This document shows positions 1 to 10,787 of a stretch of 61,968 nucleotides of DNA, piece by piece. Numbering within the stretch: the first letter of the stretch is position 1; every line of letters starts with the position of its first letter. The DNA lies in NCBI GenBank assembly GCA_003427395.1, contig BFEA01000254.1, positions 156,386-218,353 on the forward strand, given 5' to 3'. The notes beneath the pieces are model-generated. The model saw nothing but the letters and a program-made list of their open reading frames with translations. It searched no databases and had not been told where the DNA came from. Origin of the DNA: Chara braunii (lineage: Eukaryota; Streptophyta; Charophyceae; Charales; Characeae). Made by a program: the position numbers and the translations under genes.

Positions 1-567
1 CAAGCGCAAGTTATTGACCCAGAGGCGGACTTGTGGGGCAGATGCGCATTGATGAAAGTGGTGATAGGAAGTGAAGAGTGGGTTCTTATGACCATCTATG
101 CACCAACAGGTTGGAGGGAAAGGTCCAGGTTTTTCTCTAGGCTTAGGATGATTGTCCCGAAGACAGACAGACTAATACTGGCCAGTGACTGGAACGTAGC
201 TCTGGACGAAGCCCTTCGTCTGGGAGCAGCGCACGCAGGCAGAGGAGATGTGCGCGCCCTGTTGGACTTCAGTGCGGAACTGTCCCTTACGGACCCATTC
301 CCTATATTGAATCCGGATGACCCAGACTATACCTGGTTTTCCCATCTGCGCAGGGATAGACAAGCCATCACGAGGAGGCGTCTGGACATGTTATTGTTGA
401 GTGAACAGGTAACGAGTAAGGTCATATCAATCCGCCAGGTCTGTCACCCCCTGTCGGACCACAAACCACTCGTTGCGGATATTAACTTGTCCTCAGGCGC
501 AGAACGGGGTAAAGGTTTCTTTCACCTCAACAATCGGATCCTCGAGGTTCCGGGTATTGAAGAATAG
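1..567 (+). pseudogene. LINE A ORF2, endonuclease domain (partial)
   Basis: Endonuclease/exonuclease/phosphatase domain that nicks target DNA for target-primed reverse transcription. Visible motifs are MTIYAPTGWRERS, ASDWNVALD (the GDWN motif with G to S), TWFSHLRRD, RRRLDMLLLS and the terminal LSDHKPLVADI with its catalytic Asp-His pair. The first third, with the N and QE motifs, lies off the left edge. The TAG at 565-567 stands where copies D and B have Trp or Lys-Trp, so it is a nonsense mutation; the same frame resumes at once and runs on through 580-1389. Confidence 0.85.
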
Positions 568-1512
568 GTCTCGGACCATATGGCTAGGTGGGAGGAAGCG
601 ATACCCCACTTCGATTCAGCGTCGGAATGGTTAGATGGGGGTATTGCCATCGCATCCGGAGTGCTTGATATGTGCTTTAGGATCCCAGCCAGGGCACGGA
701 ATAAGAAAGAAGTAGATTGTAAGAGGAGGATAGAGGAGGCAGAGGACCGCATCATGATGGAGGGGCATCTGATCTCTGTCATGGTGTGGGCAGCCGAAAG
801 GGAACGAATAATGACGGCGTGGAACAGTCTGCAAGAGGATAAGGAGAAAAGACGGGTAGAGATCCCGAGAGTAAAGAGTGTGGAAACTAATGATAAGATG
901 ACGAAGGAGACATTCCAGAAATTGCAGCCGCAAAGGTCACAACAACAAATGGTGGAACTTCGGCATCCCTTCAACCCCTCGGCTCCCACAGCGTGCTCAG
1001 CAATAAGCATGCTACAATATGTTCGGTTGTACTACTCGGACATTTTGACTTTGAGGCGTCCTCAAGACAGCGTGGATACGGACCTATCTTTGGAGTTTGG
1101 TATGTGGGAAAGTACAACGGTCAAACTACATACGCGAGTCAGTCTGGATCTGGACCGACCGCTCACCCTGGAAGAGATCGCTCAAACTGTGAAGTCAACG
1201 GTGAAGGGCAAATCTCCAGGGGTGGATGGTCTCACAGTAGAATTCTACATGGCAAATTGGACCGTGTTCAGCTCATTGTTGGTAGAACTGTACAACGAAA
1301 ACTTGGTAGGAAGCAAATTGGGGAAGAGTGTGACACACGGCGCCATCGCAGTTCTGTTCAAGAAGGGGGATAAGACCGAAGTGAGGAATTGAAGGCACAT
1401 CTCCTTGCTAAACGTATCATGCAAGATTTGGGCCAAATCCTTGGCCAGAAGATTGTTAAGGTACCTGCTGGGGTAAGTGGCTGCAGATCGAGGCGTGTTT
1501 GTACAAGGCGCT
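568..1512 (+). pseudogene. LINE A ORF2, linker and RT fingers
   Basis: Continues the endonuclease frame. The basic, Glu-rich linker (RRIEEAEDR, VWAAERER) matches the same segment of D. It is followed by the RT entry sequence RPLTLEEIAQTVKSTVKGKSPGVDGLTVEFY and AVLFKKGDKTEVRN, typical of non-LTR RT motifs 0-1 (GKSPGxDGxxxEFY, LIPKKGD-like). A TGA at 1390 replaces the Tyr of RNYRPISLLN, another stop follows near 1470, and around 1513 the frame moves to the one used by the palm. Confidence 0.8.
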
Positions 1513-2661
1513 TGATCTTCAACAACATAGTGACGATGATCGAAACGCCGGAGGTGGTGCAGAGGGAAAGCCTGGACTGCGCTATCCTCTTGCTAGACTT
1601 GGAGAAGGCGTATGACAAAGTGGGTTGGATGTTTGTGCTCACTACACTGAGGAGGACAGACTTTGGAGATGGCTTCTGTGCGTGGCTCATCGCAATGTAC
1701 ACCTTCTCCACATCCTCGGTCATGATCAATGGACATATGTCAGAACCATTTCGTTTCATGAGGTCCCTCAGTCAAGGCTGCCCGCTAGCCCCACTTATCT
1801 TCGTGATCCAACTGGAGGTACTACAAAACAAGATACGCTCCCACTCGAACATTCGTGTATTGAAACTCCACATAGACAGAGAATGCTATGTGAAGGCATT
1901 AGCCGATGACTTATTCGCTGTATGCGAGAACTCGGAGCTCACACTATCAACAATGAAGAACGTAATGTGTGAGTACTCCACGTTATTGGAAGCATCAGTG
2001 AACTGGAGCAAATCAACTTACCTCCTCTCAGCGCAATTCGAGTTAAAGACGAAATGGGGCATGAAGAGGGTGGTAAATGGGGAAGAAGAGCATTTCCTAG
2101 GAGTGCTAATCAGCATACAAATCAAAGTTTCAGCTCAAGGACTGCTACTACAACAACGCATAGCTTCAAGGTTGCGCATTTGGGGCTTGGCTTGGCACCT
2201 ATCGCTGGTAGGCCGGACACTAGTGGCCAATGTTGCCCTCTTCTTCATATTGTGGTTTGTTACCACGGTAAAGGAGCTGGCCGAAGGTGTGGTGAGGGCA
2301 TGTTGGAGACTATTGGCATGTTTCATCTGGAAACCACGGGCCCAAAACTCAGATTCCTTCATCTCCAAAGTAGCGCTAGACACCCTGTCCTTCCCGCGAG
2401 AGAAGGGTGGACTGGGCCTGGTGGACCCAACAAGAAGGAATCAAGCACAACTTTTGGACTGGGTGAGGAAAGTTGCGAGCATGGGTGAAGTAGAACATTG
2501 GGTGGCTTTGGCGGAACACATACTGATGGCAGAATGAAACCTAAATCACCCAAAAGATGTCTGGGCTTGTTTTTTTACGCCTTCATTCAAGAAGAAGAGA
2601 CTAAAGTCTAGGTTCTGGGAACCCATCAGAAAGGCCTGGAAGAAGATGTCGTCGGACTTCT
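1513..2661 (+). pseudogene. LINE A ORF2, RT palm and thumb
   Basis: Reverse transcriptase core. Motif A is AILLLDLEKAYDKVGW, the B region is SLSQGCPLAPLIFVIQLE, and motif C is VKALADDLFAV with the two Asp codons at 1905-1910. The residue before ADD is Leu, not the usual Tyr or Phe, as in the other copies here. Downstream are the thumb-like HFLGVLISIQ and LSLVGRTLVANVALF, then FIWKP and KGGLGLVDPTRRNQAQLLDWV. Nonsense codons sit at about 2535 (TGA in place of Trp, LMAEWNL) and 2661. Confidence 0.85.
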
Positions 2662-3497
2662 AGTTCCCCCCCACCTCAAAAGAAAAAATACTTGGCCAAC
2701 TGTTGTTCGAGAATCCGGAGATAGTGGACAACTCAGGTGTTGCGGATGGTAAACCAGGGACGTTCGTACAAGCTTGGGTGAGGAGGGGAGTGGTAAGCTT
2801 GGAGGACCTATGGTCATTAACGATGTGTGGTTGGGTACCACTCAGCGATCTCAAGCAGAAACAAAGAGGTTTTCAACGAATAGAAGAGCATTGGCATCAA
2901 ATCATGGATGCTATACCCCAAGAGTGGCTTGAGATCCTGGGCCCAGAAGGAACAGACCCTCTAGGAAAATGGTACACCTTAGAGACAGAACCTGGCGGCA
3001 GAGTCCTATGAAAAGTGTTGGACATACTGCCCAGTGGCTTCAGGAGAGTGGAGAGATGGCAGAATGACGACCCTTTGAATCTGCTATCCTTTTTGGGAGA
3101 AACAACAACCATTGTATGGGACAACCTACGTCAGGTGAGGGTTGTGGAGGTCTGCACCAAAGGGTCAAGAAACGACCATTTCGTCAAAATGTACAATTTT
3201 TATTTTTTGAACGAAATTGAAACTGAGTTTTTTGGCCGAAAATTCGTCAATTTTACAAACGCCGGACCCTCAGGAACAACAAATTTTGACGACTTTTCGG
3301 CCAAAAAACTTTGTTTCAATGTCGTTCAAAAAATAAAAGATGTCCATTTTGACGAAATGGCAGTTAAGAGTAAAACGTCTATCTTGGATGGGCAAGTCGC
3401 CACTGAGAAGCTTCGTATTGACCCATTGGCATGGGGTTGGTCGACCACTGCAACAGGGGGAGACGCGGTAAGTCTACAAGAGTACTCAGTCGCCTAG
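2662..3497 (+). pseudogene. LINE A ORF2, post-RT linker, split by a MITE
   Basis: Same frame as the palm. Recognisable by alignment with D: LFENPEIVDN, GTFVQAWVRRGVVSLEDLW, IPQEWLEILGPEGTDPLGKWY, then after a stop at 3009 RRVERWQNDDPLN and VRVVEV. The 185-bp palindrome at 3176-3360 interrupts it, after which LRIDPLAWGWSTT (D has VRLDPALWTWRAK) resumes in the same frame. The frame ends at a TAG at 3495 and changes before the zinc-finger part. Confidence 0.8.
3176..3360. mobile_element. Palindromic MITE inserted in LINE A
   Basis: The two halves are inverted copies of each other: CCATTTCGTCAAAATG at the left end and CATTTTGACGAAATGG at the right, then TTTTATTTTTTGAACGA, ATTGAAAC, TTTTTTGGCCGAAAA and CGTCAA on both arms. 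Arms are about 85 bp and fold into a near-perfect hairpin. It interrupts a LINE frame and adds about 62 codons that other copies lack. No clear target duplication is visible, so the superfamily is undetermined. Confidence 0.85.
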
Positions 3498-3589
3498 GGC
3501 TATCGTTTCGCCACCAAGCTTCCAAAGCCACCGACACAAGTCGCGGTGGCAAGTAGTTTGGCAAGGGGACCTTGCAAGGACCGAACAGG

Positions 3590-4127
3590 ATTTTGAGAGA
3601 CTGTGGAAAAACCTGACCAGACTACCTAACGGTAAATAAGCCCGCATTATTTGGCTGCTCTCCCTGTTAGTAACTCCCTCAGCGGTCTGGCTCCTCAGTA
3701 GGGGAATGCAGATGGAGTTGGGGTGTCCCCGATGTAGATGACCTTTCGAATCCATTAGGCACTTATGGTGGGAGTGTCCAGCTTCCAAGCGGATCTGGAA
3801 ATGGTGGGAGTTTCAATGGAAGGAGTTTGGCGGTCAGGAAGTGGTATGGGACGAGCAATGGGTGTCGTTAGGCTTCCTCCCCCCCACTTTGAACGAACGT
3901 AGAGGTTGGGGTTATGTAGCAAATGTGGTCAGGGGCCTGATCTGTCAAGTGATTTGGTCAGACAGAAACATAGCAAGATTCCAACAGAAACCTTTCTCTG
4001 ACCTGGAAACTAAGAGACTCCTCAAACAAGATCTGAAACAGGCAATCTTGGTGGATTGGAGGAGAATGGCCAAGGCAGGGAAGGGAACAACAGACAACTC
4101 AGGTGGTTTCTGTGTACCTGGGCAATG
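3590..4127 (+). pseudogene. LINE A ORF2 C-terminus with zf-RVT-like zinc finger
   Basis: Reads IIWLLSLLVTPSAVWLLSRG, then a C-x2-C pair, PFESIRHLWWECPASKRIWKWW, then GWGYVANVVRGLICQVIWSDRN and a basic tail. The C-x2-C...H-x4-C spacing matches the zinc finger at the C-terminus of plant L1 ORF2 (zf-RVT type). A TGA lies between the cysteine pair and PFES, where D has Trp. It ends at a TGA at 4125-4127. No RNase H domain follows. Confidence 0.8.
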
Positions 4128-4235
4128 AATCACCAACTAGCAGACGTTCACTCGAGGAAAGGACTGGTCCTGTCTCGTTGGGTGGCGAATGTAGATAATC
4201 AGGGAGCTTTGTTCAGAAACTAGTGTGAATGGGAG

Positions 4236-4345
4236 GACCAGGGCACTCGGTCCCTCAGGGCAAAAGTAGTTAGATAGAGTGCCCACTCGAACTAGGGCAC
4301 TCGGTGTGTAGGACCGCTGTGGGCCAATTAGGAGAGTGTCGGAAA
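4236..4345 (+). other. LINE A 3' UTR with repeated CACTCGG motif
   Basis: Contains ACCAGGGCACTCGGT near 4239 and AGGGCACTCGGT near 4294. The same motif lies at the same place, just past the ORF2 stop, in C (about 18640), D (about 42619) and, on the minus strand, B (about 5462-5477). GGGCCAATTAGGAGAGTGTC is shared with the B 3' UTR only. Confidence 0.6.
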
Positions 4346-4555
4346 TTATGGACCCAGGCCCAAGGGACCGGGTCCGCGGGGCCGCCTTAGTCTCAGCAAC
4401 ATCACAGCGGTAGGAGAACCAGACACAGCTAGTATATGCTCGAGTTAAAAAACAGAGTATTAGTCCTTAAGAACTGCAGATTAAAAAGTTACATGTGGAA
4501 TACAAGAGTTGTGGAGACGCATGGAAAATATATTTGTCCTATCTAGTATGCATTT

Positions 4556-4993
4556 AAAAAAAAAGGCTAATTCTTTAAGCCCAATCAATCCAATTACCTG
4601 TCGAATCTGGACAGGACGGCCTTTCAGGCCTTTTTTATTGTCATTATAGTATTACGGGGAACCCCGTTGTAGCAGCCACATTCGTGTTCAAGTCTCCAAC
4701 GAGGGAACATGGGAGCTGCACCCACCAGCAGGTGGGCGATACCGGCCAAGGGTCAGCCGATAGCATCAGGACCGAGCTTCTTCGATGGGTCAATCACTAT
4801 GCCTCCCCTCCGGTCCACTCCCCCTATGAACATCAACAATCTCTGCTCAATGCCACTCGGGGGGACCAACGACATATCTCTAGGTGGCGAGTGCCAAGCT
4901 TGCCCAGGAAGGTGCATGAGTCCAATAGGGATTGAACCCAAGACCTTCTGAATGCCACTTGTGTGCTTTACCAACTGAGCTAGGTCGTTGGAT
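4556..4993 (-). mobile_element. tRNA-derived SINE, family S1, copy 1
   Basis: Read on the minus strand it starts with a tRNA-like head (4919-4993): box A TAGCTCAGTTGGTAAAGC and box B GGTTCAATCCC at tRNA spacing. A unique body follows that matches 58883-59326. It is flanked by a direct repeat, TAGTATGCATTT, at 4544-4555 and 4994-5005, the target-site duplication of a retroposed insertion. The 3' end is a T-run on the element strand, whereas copy 2 ends in A. Pol III transcription from the internal promoter and LINE-driven mobilisation are inferred from SINE biology. Confidence 0.85.
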
Positions 4994-5029
4994 TAGTATG
5001 CATTTTAGAACTTGGTAGTGTTGAGTTCC

Positions 5030-5239
5030 GCAGGCTAATGCCTGTAAGCTAAGCTGGTTGATGTTGTCAGATACCTCGAGTCGAACTATGAGGTCCCCGA
5101 CCTCGATTCAATTTTTTTTTTTTTTTTTTTTTTAAACATCGTCGTTATACATAGATTGTACCTGAGGTCGGGAACCTCGCAATTCAACCCGAATGTATCT
5201 AGCAGAATCAGCCAACTTAGCTTATAGGCCTTTGTCTGC
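5030..5239. repeat. Long imperfect palindrome around a T-tract
   Basis: The left arm (GCAG..GCCTGTAAGCTAAG... to GAGGTCCCCGACCTC) and the right arm (GAGGTCGGGAACCTC ... CTTAGCTTATAGGCC...CTGC) are inverted copies over roughly 70 bp at about 75% identity, with a poly-T and unique spacer between them. The inner GAGGTC/GACCTC pair makes a second small palindrome. Most likely an old foldback MITE lying between the SINE and the LINE B 3' end. Confidence 0.7.
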
Positions 5240-5767
5240 AGAACTTGCTACTATCCAGTTCCAAAAAATTTTGTCTGAGTCTAGGCTACTCGAAAGTGGA
5301 AAAGCCGAACTTGAGTAAACTTTACACTTTAACAAAATGATGGGGATTCTTGCTGACTTTGACATTAGGCCAATCAATGCCATTTTAGTCTTTACTATGT
5401 CTGGGACTAGTTCGACCCAGACTACAGACACTCTCCTAACTGCCTACAATGACATTATGGAATCGAGTGTCCTGGTTGAATAACTTGAATAACTTTGGCC
5501 CTCTTACTACCAAGAAAGCTCCAACATACCCAAATACCCTGGGACCTACTGCTCGCCCCCTACACCCTCTCAACGACCTCTAATGATCCTATGTTACCTG
5601 ACCCAGGGCGACAACAATAAGTCGCTGGCTCTGTGAACCACAACCAAGCGGTTCCATCTTGTCCATGCATTATTGAACCATCGCCACTGCTTGAGACTCC
5701 CTTTACCTACTTTCACCTTTCTTCACCAGTCTTTACGGATTGCTTATCTAAGTCCTAATTTGATTCT

Positions 5768-6061
5768 TCATTTGATCTCAAAGTCCGACAATGATATCTT
5801 CTCTGATCTCGTTTTGTTTCTGTCCACCCAAATGACTTCGCAGATAATCTCTCTCACCGCGTCTGCAACATAGCGCCAACCTTTCCTGCTTGTGGATGCT
5901 GTTGGGAGGAAACCTAGCAACACCGAGTTCTCTCCCCACTCAACCCCTTCAAGTTCCCCTCCCATTGCTTTCCAATGAGTTTCCCACAAAGTCAAAATCC
6001 TCTTTGACGTCGGACATTCCCACCACAAGTGTCTCGTAGACTCAAAGGGTCAGTTACAACG
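5768..6061 (-). pseudogene. LINE B ORF2 C-terminal end
   Basis: Minus-strand PFESTRHLWWECPTSKRILTLW, then VLLGFLPTASTSRKGWRYVADAVREIICEVIWVDRNKTRSEK. This is the second half of the zf-RVT-like finger and the conserved WGYVA...VIWxDRN tail also seen in A, C and D. A TGA replaces the Trp before PFES. The first half of the finger lies on the other side of the 0.5-kb insertion, at about 6593-6700. Confidence 0.8.
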
Positions 6062-6592
6062 AACAACGGAATTTTTTTCTAGAATTAAATAATCATTTTA
6101 TAGTAAAATTACAATTTAAATTTCAAAGTTTCATTCCATCTTAAAAAATGTCATTCCAATTTAAAATTTTTTCATCTTACTTGCAAACTTTCATTCGAAG
6201 AATAGGCTATCCCTTCTTATTTGGACTGCATGCTAGAGATGGAATGAAAGTCAGGATGAGTTCATGAAATATTTAATTGAGCTGTCATTCTCAGTAAGGA
6301 TTTTCAGTCATAAATAGATTAATCCAATGTAAATTATAAGATATTTGTTGTAGTAAAATAAAAATTTAATTAAAACATTTCATAAACTCGTATAGACTTC
6401 CATGTCATTTTGAACAAGTAGATGTAGCTGGAAGGGAAAACTTATATTTAGACGGGAACTTATCAAATAACACTGAAAATTTTAGAATTGGACGAACATT
6501 GGAATGATAATTTGTAAATATGAAGGATTTTTTTTTTTATGGAATGTTTTTTCAACTTTCATTTCTCGTGGGATTTTTTTTTGTTGAACACA
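6062..6592. mobile_element. AT-rich insertion splitting the LINE B zinc finger
   Basis: About 530 bp, much more AT-rich than its surroundings, sitting between the LRC and RCN residues of the B zinc finger. A CGTTGT(GT)TC-like sequence occurs at both borders on the minus strand and could be an 8-10 bp target duplication. Internally TTTCATTCCA and TGGAATGA recur in both orientations. No coding capacity is seen. Family unknown; a hAT-type non-autonomous element is possible from the duplication length only. Confidence 0.5.
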
Positions 6593-7576
6593 ACGTAATT
6601 CCATCATCATGCCTCTGCCCATTAACCACGTGGCGGAAAGAGTGACAACAATTGACAGAAGCCAGAGGATGCTTGCCTGTCTTCCATTTGACAACCTCAA
6701 CAAAATTTTACAAAGCTTCGTGAACTGAAACTCGATATCTAGGATACTATTTTCCATCATTACCTGCCACCTGTTTGCAGCTATGGTTGCTGAAGATTTT
6801 CGATTTTTTGTTGACAGAGCGTAGCCTGCTCTCACTGAATAGTTGAGGAGGGAAAGGTCGTTCTATGCATCCTGGGATTTCCAACCCCATGCATGTGGAT
6901 CGATGCTGAGTTTGCAGAGGGGAACCGTGCCGATCCATGTGAGTGTTTTCATGTACTTTTTCTTTTCGGATACCTCAACTACTCTTATTTGCTGAGGATT
7001 ATTCCATAGCATAATGATTTATTCATTTATTCGTCGAAGCTTGTTAGAGTGACTCTCACATTTCCACCTCTCGACCTTTCTGAACCTGCTTTCTAGTGTT
7101 TCGATGACCTTCCACACCACGTCCGATTCCAGTTCTTCTGCTGCGGAGTACCATGCCCCTGGTGGGTCTACACCTTCCGGTCCTAAGAGGTCCTTCCATT
7201 CTCGTGGGATAGCCGACTGAATGCTATGCAAATGTTCCTCTACCCTTCTGAGTCCTTGCATTTTTTCCTTCGTTTCATGCAGCGGCGCCCATTTTCCAAG
7301 GAAGAGAGACCATAGGTCTCTGATGCGTACCCTTCCCCTGACCATAGGTCTCTGATACGTACCCTTCCCCTGACCATAGGTCTCTGATGCGTACCCTTCC
7401 CCTGCGCACCCATGCCAGCCTGAAGGAACTTGTTGATCCCTTCGCTTTGAAGGTGTTATTTGATTGATCCTTGATATAAGGATTCTCGAACAGGTGTTGC
7501 AGTAGTACTTTTTCCTTGGTCTGTGGTACTCGTTGTGCGTCCGGAGGTAGCTTGTTCCATGCTTTTCTAACTGCAT
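6593..7576 (-). pseudogene. LINE B ORF2 post-RT linker
   Basis: Minus strand. The 7019-7576 frame holds RIRDLWSLFLGKWAPLHETKEKMQGLRRVEEHL, IPREWKDLLGPEGVDPPGAWYSA and FRKVERW, aligning with A (IPQEWLEILGPEGTDPLGKWY) and D (IPATWKALLDPASLDPPGTWY). Further 3', at 6600-6700, ASILWLLSIVVTLSATWLMGRG and the first zinc-finger cysteine appear. These are separated by frame changes. Confidence 0.75.
7308..7403. repeat. Three tandem 32-bp units inside LINE B
   Basis: The unit begins GACCATAGGTCTCTGATGCG and ends CCTTCCCCT; units start at 7308, 7340 and 7372 and differ by one base (GATGCG or GATACG). It encodes the RIRDLWS region. Because 32 is not a multiple of three, the duplication itself breaks the frame, so it arose after or during loss of function. 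Confidence 0.9.
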
Positions 7577-7659
7577 TTCAGAATGTGGATTTCAACTTCT
7601 TTCTTCTGAATGAATCCATGAAGAAGCAGACCCATACGTCCTCTGTTCTGCTCAACTCC

Positions 7660-8460
7660 CACTCATGCATCAAAATTCTCTCTGCCAGCTCTACCCAAAG
7701 CTCCTTGGAGTTTGCCGTTGTCACTTTGCCTATCTAGGCTCTGAGTTGGGCTTGATTCCTCCTTGTGGGACCCATAAAACCCAGTTCACCTTGTTCGTGT
7801 GGGAACGTAAAAGTTTCTCACGCAACCTTTATCAGGAACCCTTCATTCTACTTGGATCTTGGTTTCCATAGGAAACGTGCCACCAGTCTTCGGATTGCCG
7901 TGAGGATTTCTTCCGCCAACTCGCGTACTGGGGAGACAAACTAGAGGATGGAGAGAAGTTCCGCATTAGAAACTAGCGTGCACCCTATGATTGAGAGGTG
8001 TCATGCTGTTCCCCAAAGCTATAGCCTTGCAGCTATCCTATGCTGCAATAGTAGGCTGTGTGCAGTGGACTCCACTTGCAGACTGATTAGAACTCCTAAG
8101 AAACGTTTTTCTTTCCCCTCCTCTACTCTCTTCATCCCCCACTCTACCTATATCACATAGTTATTTGGCAGGAGGTACTAAGTGGATTTACTCCAATTAA
8201 CTGAGACAGGGTTGAGTATTCTGACATGATTTCCTTCATTGCTGACAGCGACTCCACTGAGTTGTCACACGCGGCGAACACGTCGTCAGCAAGCGCCTTC
8301 ACTTTACACTCCGCCCCACTGTGGAGTTGGATTCCCCTTAAATGTGGATGCCTTCGTATTTTGTTCAGGAGCACTTCCATCTGTAGCACAAACAAGAGGG
8401 GAAGGGCACCCTTGGCTGAGGGATCATGAAAGTCGGAAAGGATCAGAAAGATATCCGTTA
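7660..8460 (-). pseudogene. LINE B ORF2 RT, palm motif C onward
   Basis: Minus-strand frame 8153-8395 reads FVLQMEVLLNKIRRHPHLRGIQLHSGAECKVKALADDVFAACDNS, with the catalytic Asp pair complementary to 8282-8287. Further down, 7660-7740 in another frame gives WVELAERILMHEWELSRTEDVW. As in the other copies the residue before ADD is Leu. Frames are broken by stops and indels. Confidence 0.75.
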
Positions 8461-9092
8461 ATCATAACTGCTGACGTTGCTGTAGTGTACATGCTGATTA
8501 CCTATTTGCAGAAGCCTTTGTCGAAACCCGTCCTACGAAGGTTTGTCATGGCAAAGGTCCATCCAACCTTGTCATACGCCTTCTCTAGGTCGATGAGTAA
8601 GACTGCCGTGTCCAGATTCTCAGACTGCATGACTTCCTACACCTCTATGGTCGTAATGATGTTGTTAAACTTGAAGATAAATCTCCCCTGCACAAATCTA
8701 CCTTGATCTCCTCCTACTAACTCTGGTAGGTACTTGGCAAACCCCTGTGCGAGAGTCTTTGCCAAGATCTTGTAGGAGACATTCAGTAGCGAGATAGGAC
8801 GCAAATTTTTGACATCAGATTTGTCCCCCTTCTTGAACAACACAGATATGACTCCATGAGTCATACCTCTTCCCAATCTGCCATCTGTCAAAACCTCATT
8901 GTACAGGTCCACTAAAGTTGGTCTCAAGATTCCCCAGTTCTTCACATAAAACTCCACCGTCAACCCATCCACCCCTGGTGATTTTCCTCTCACCATTTTC
9001 CTCAATGTCTGAGAAGTTTCAGCCAATGTGATTGGCCTATCAAGGTCCAGTCTAGTAGATGTGGACAAACTAACTGTGGTGTCCTCCCACAT
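8461..9092 (-). pseudogene. LINE B ORF2 RT fingers and motif A
   Basis: The frame at 8637-9092 reads LDLDRPITLAETSQTLRKMVRGKSPGVDGLTVEFYVKNWG, ISVLFKKGDKSDVKNLRPISLLNVSYKILAKTLAQGFAKYLPELVGG and RFIFKFNNIITTIEV: RT motifs 0 to 2. Motif A (VLLIDLEKAYDKVGW) follows in a shifted frame near 8560-8610. Confidence 0.8.
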
Positions 9093-9248
9093 GTCGCATA
9101 TTTCAAACAGATACTATGTGTTAACATCCTCGTTTGGACGTCGTGTTGTTAGGATGTCCTCGTAGTACAACTTTGCATGTGATAGCATACCAGAGGTGGA
9201 GGAGAACCTCGGAGCGTTGGCATCAAAGGGGTGGCGCAACTCTATCAT

Positions 9249-9851
9249 CTAATGTTGGAGACTTCTTGGTTGAAGCCGCTGGAAGGTTTCCTTGGTCATC
9301 TTGTCATGCACCTCTATCCCTTTCTCCCTCAGAAGCTCCGACCATTTGTTCTCCTTGTCTTCTTGCATACTGTCCCACTCCACCAATCTCCTTTCCCTCT
9401 CTGAAGCCCACACTAATGCCGAAATCGGATGCCCTTCCATTCTTTCCTCTGCCTCTTCTAACCTCCTTCTACATTCTGCTTCCTTCTGGTTACGAGACTT
9501 GGCCAAGATCCTTGAGCACACATGCATGACTCCAGAAGCAATGGCTAAACCGTTGTCCAACCAATCTACAGCCGAAGGGAACCATTTTTTTGCTGATTCC
9601 CAGCTTGTCATGTGGTTCTTTAGCCACTTCGCAATGCCGAGATCCTTTAGATTCTGGGCGTTCAGCCGGAAGAAGCCCTTACTCCTCTCCACTGCTGAGT
9701 GCAACTTCAGTTCCGCCAACACTGGCTTATGATCATGATATGAGTCTGGGTGGCAGGTTTGCTGCACTGATGTGACCGACTCCAATGCTACGCTGCTCAC
9801 CAAAAAATAGTATAGCCTTCTCTTTGTTACCAGCCGCCTGTCTCTATGCAT
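9249..9851 (-). pseudogene. LINE B ORF2 endonuclease end and linker
   Basis: 200 codons open on the minus strand. TKRRLYYFLVSS and SYHDHKPVLAELKL are the last endonuclease motifs (canonical SDHKP has become YHDHKP). Then come FFRLNAQNLKDLGIAKWLKNH, the basic linker RRRLEEAEERMEGHPISALVWASERERR and HDKMTKETFQRLQP, the segment just before the RT. It aligns residue by residue with A at 480-950. Confidence 0.8.
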
Positions 9852-10007
9852 GTGGGAGACCTAGGTGTAACCTGGATCTTCCGGCGCCAACAGTTTGAAG
9901 GGATCCAATAACTCCAGCTCTGTTGCCAGTTCTAGAAGAGTCTGGGCATCTCTTCGATTCGATGTTGACCCCCCGTTTGATTGCAGAACTTCATCTACGA
10001 CCAGGTT

Positions 10008-10703
10008 CTAGTCGTCTGCAATAATTAGCTTTTCTACTTTTGGAATATGAAGCATCAGATTCACAAAGAAATTCACTCTTTCCCTTCTGTCCGTGGGTGC
10101 ATACACTGTCATAATCGGGCATTCTTCAACGCCCGCTTCCATCGTGATCCACACCCATCTCCCCCATATGTCATCTTCCGACTCAAACACTTTGACCTGC
10201 AGGTCGTGGTGGAGGAGGATTCCAACCCCGCCTCTTGTGCCTTGTGCCGGGGCCCATACTTGCGGCCCTTCCCACCAATTTCCCAGCTCTGCCAGCTTTG
10301 TCTCATTGAATTTAGACTCCTGGATCAGCAGGCAGTTCACCTTCCACTCGTGTAGCCAACTCTTCACCCTTCTTTTCTTCGCCCTGCCTGACGTGTCCAC
10401 CAGCCCCCTTAGGTTCCAAGTAGCATGATGCTGGCTTTCGACCACCGGCTGTTGGATATGGGTTGAGTCTTCCTGGGTCCTCTGGTGGTGGCCTGCCTCT
10501 GCGCCTGATCTGGATGTGGACATGTGCTTCGAACTGTTCCTCGAGCTTCCGCGTGAAGAGTTTGCTCGAGATGAGGAGCCCCACTCTGCAGAGAGCATCC
10601 TGCGAATGAAATCTGAGTGCAGGTTCTCCTCTTCTTGCAGCTTCTCATTAACATTCAGGAGAGTTAAAGCACAACCGCCTGGTATCACCGCAATGGACTC
10701 CAA
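10008..10703 (-). pseudogene. LINE B ORF1 tail fused in frame to endonuclease N-terminus
   Basis: The last two thirds read ATWNLRGLVDTSGRAKKRRVKSWLHEWKVNCLLIQESKFNETKLAELGNWWEGPQVWAPAQGTRGG..., then MTVYAPTDRRERVNFF and IIADD: the first half of the endonuclease, with the metal-binding Asn and Glu (QES) present and GDWN decayed. The first ~75 residues correspond to ORF1 tail sequence, read through with no stop between ORF1 and ORF2. In C and D the two ORFs instead overlap by 8 nt, so here the junction has been altered. Confidence 0.75.
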
Positions 10704-10787
10704 CCCCTGAGAGCCCCGTTCACGTATTTTCAGGTTCTTCCACCGAATACCAGACTGTGTCAGCGCGTCGGCTGATTCTGGAGGTAT

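Larger units (their letters stand above)
1..4440 (+). mobile_element. LINE A, L1-type non-LTR retrotransposon, decayed, 5' end outside window
   Basis: The frame is open from base 1 and already inside the ORF2 endonuclease domain, so the element continues left of the window. In order it holds endonuclease, linker, reverse transcriptase, C-terminal linker, zinc-finger tail and 3' UTR, all plus strand. Proteins align by eye with LINEs B, C and D here. It is decayed by a few nonsense codons (about 565, 1390, 2535, 2661, 3009) and two frame changes (about 1513 and 3500-3590), plus an internal palindromic MITE. The right end is approximate: homology with the B 3' UTR (TTAGGAGAGTGTC) is last seen near 4345. 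Confidence 0.85.

Noticed and set aside
4919-4993. tRNA gene on the minus strand
   Set aside because: The box A/B head is continuous with a ~370-bp SINE body, flanked by a target duplication and repeated at 59230-59326; acceptor pairing is imperfect.
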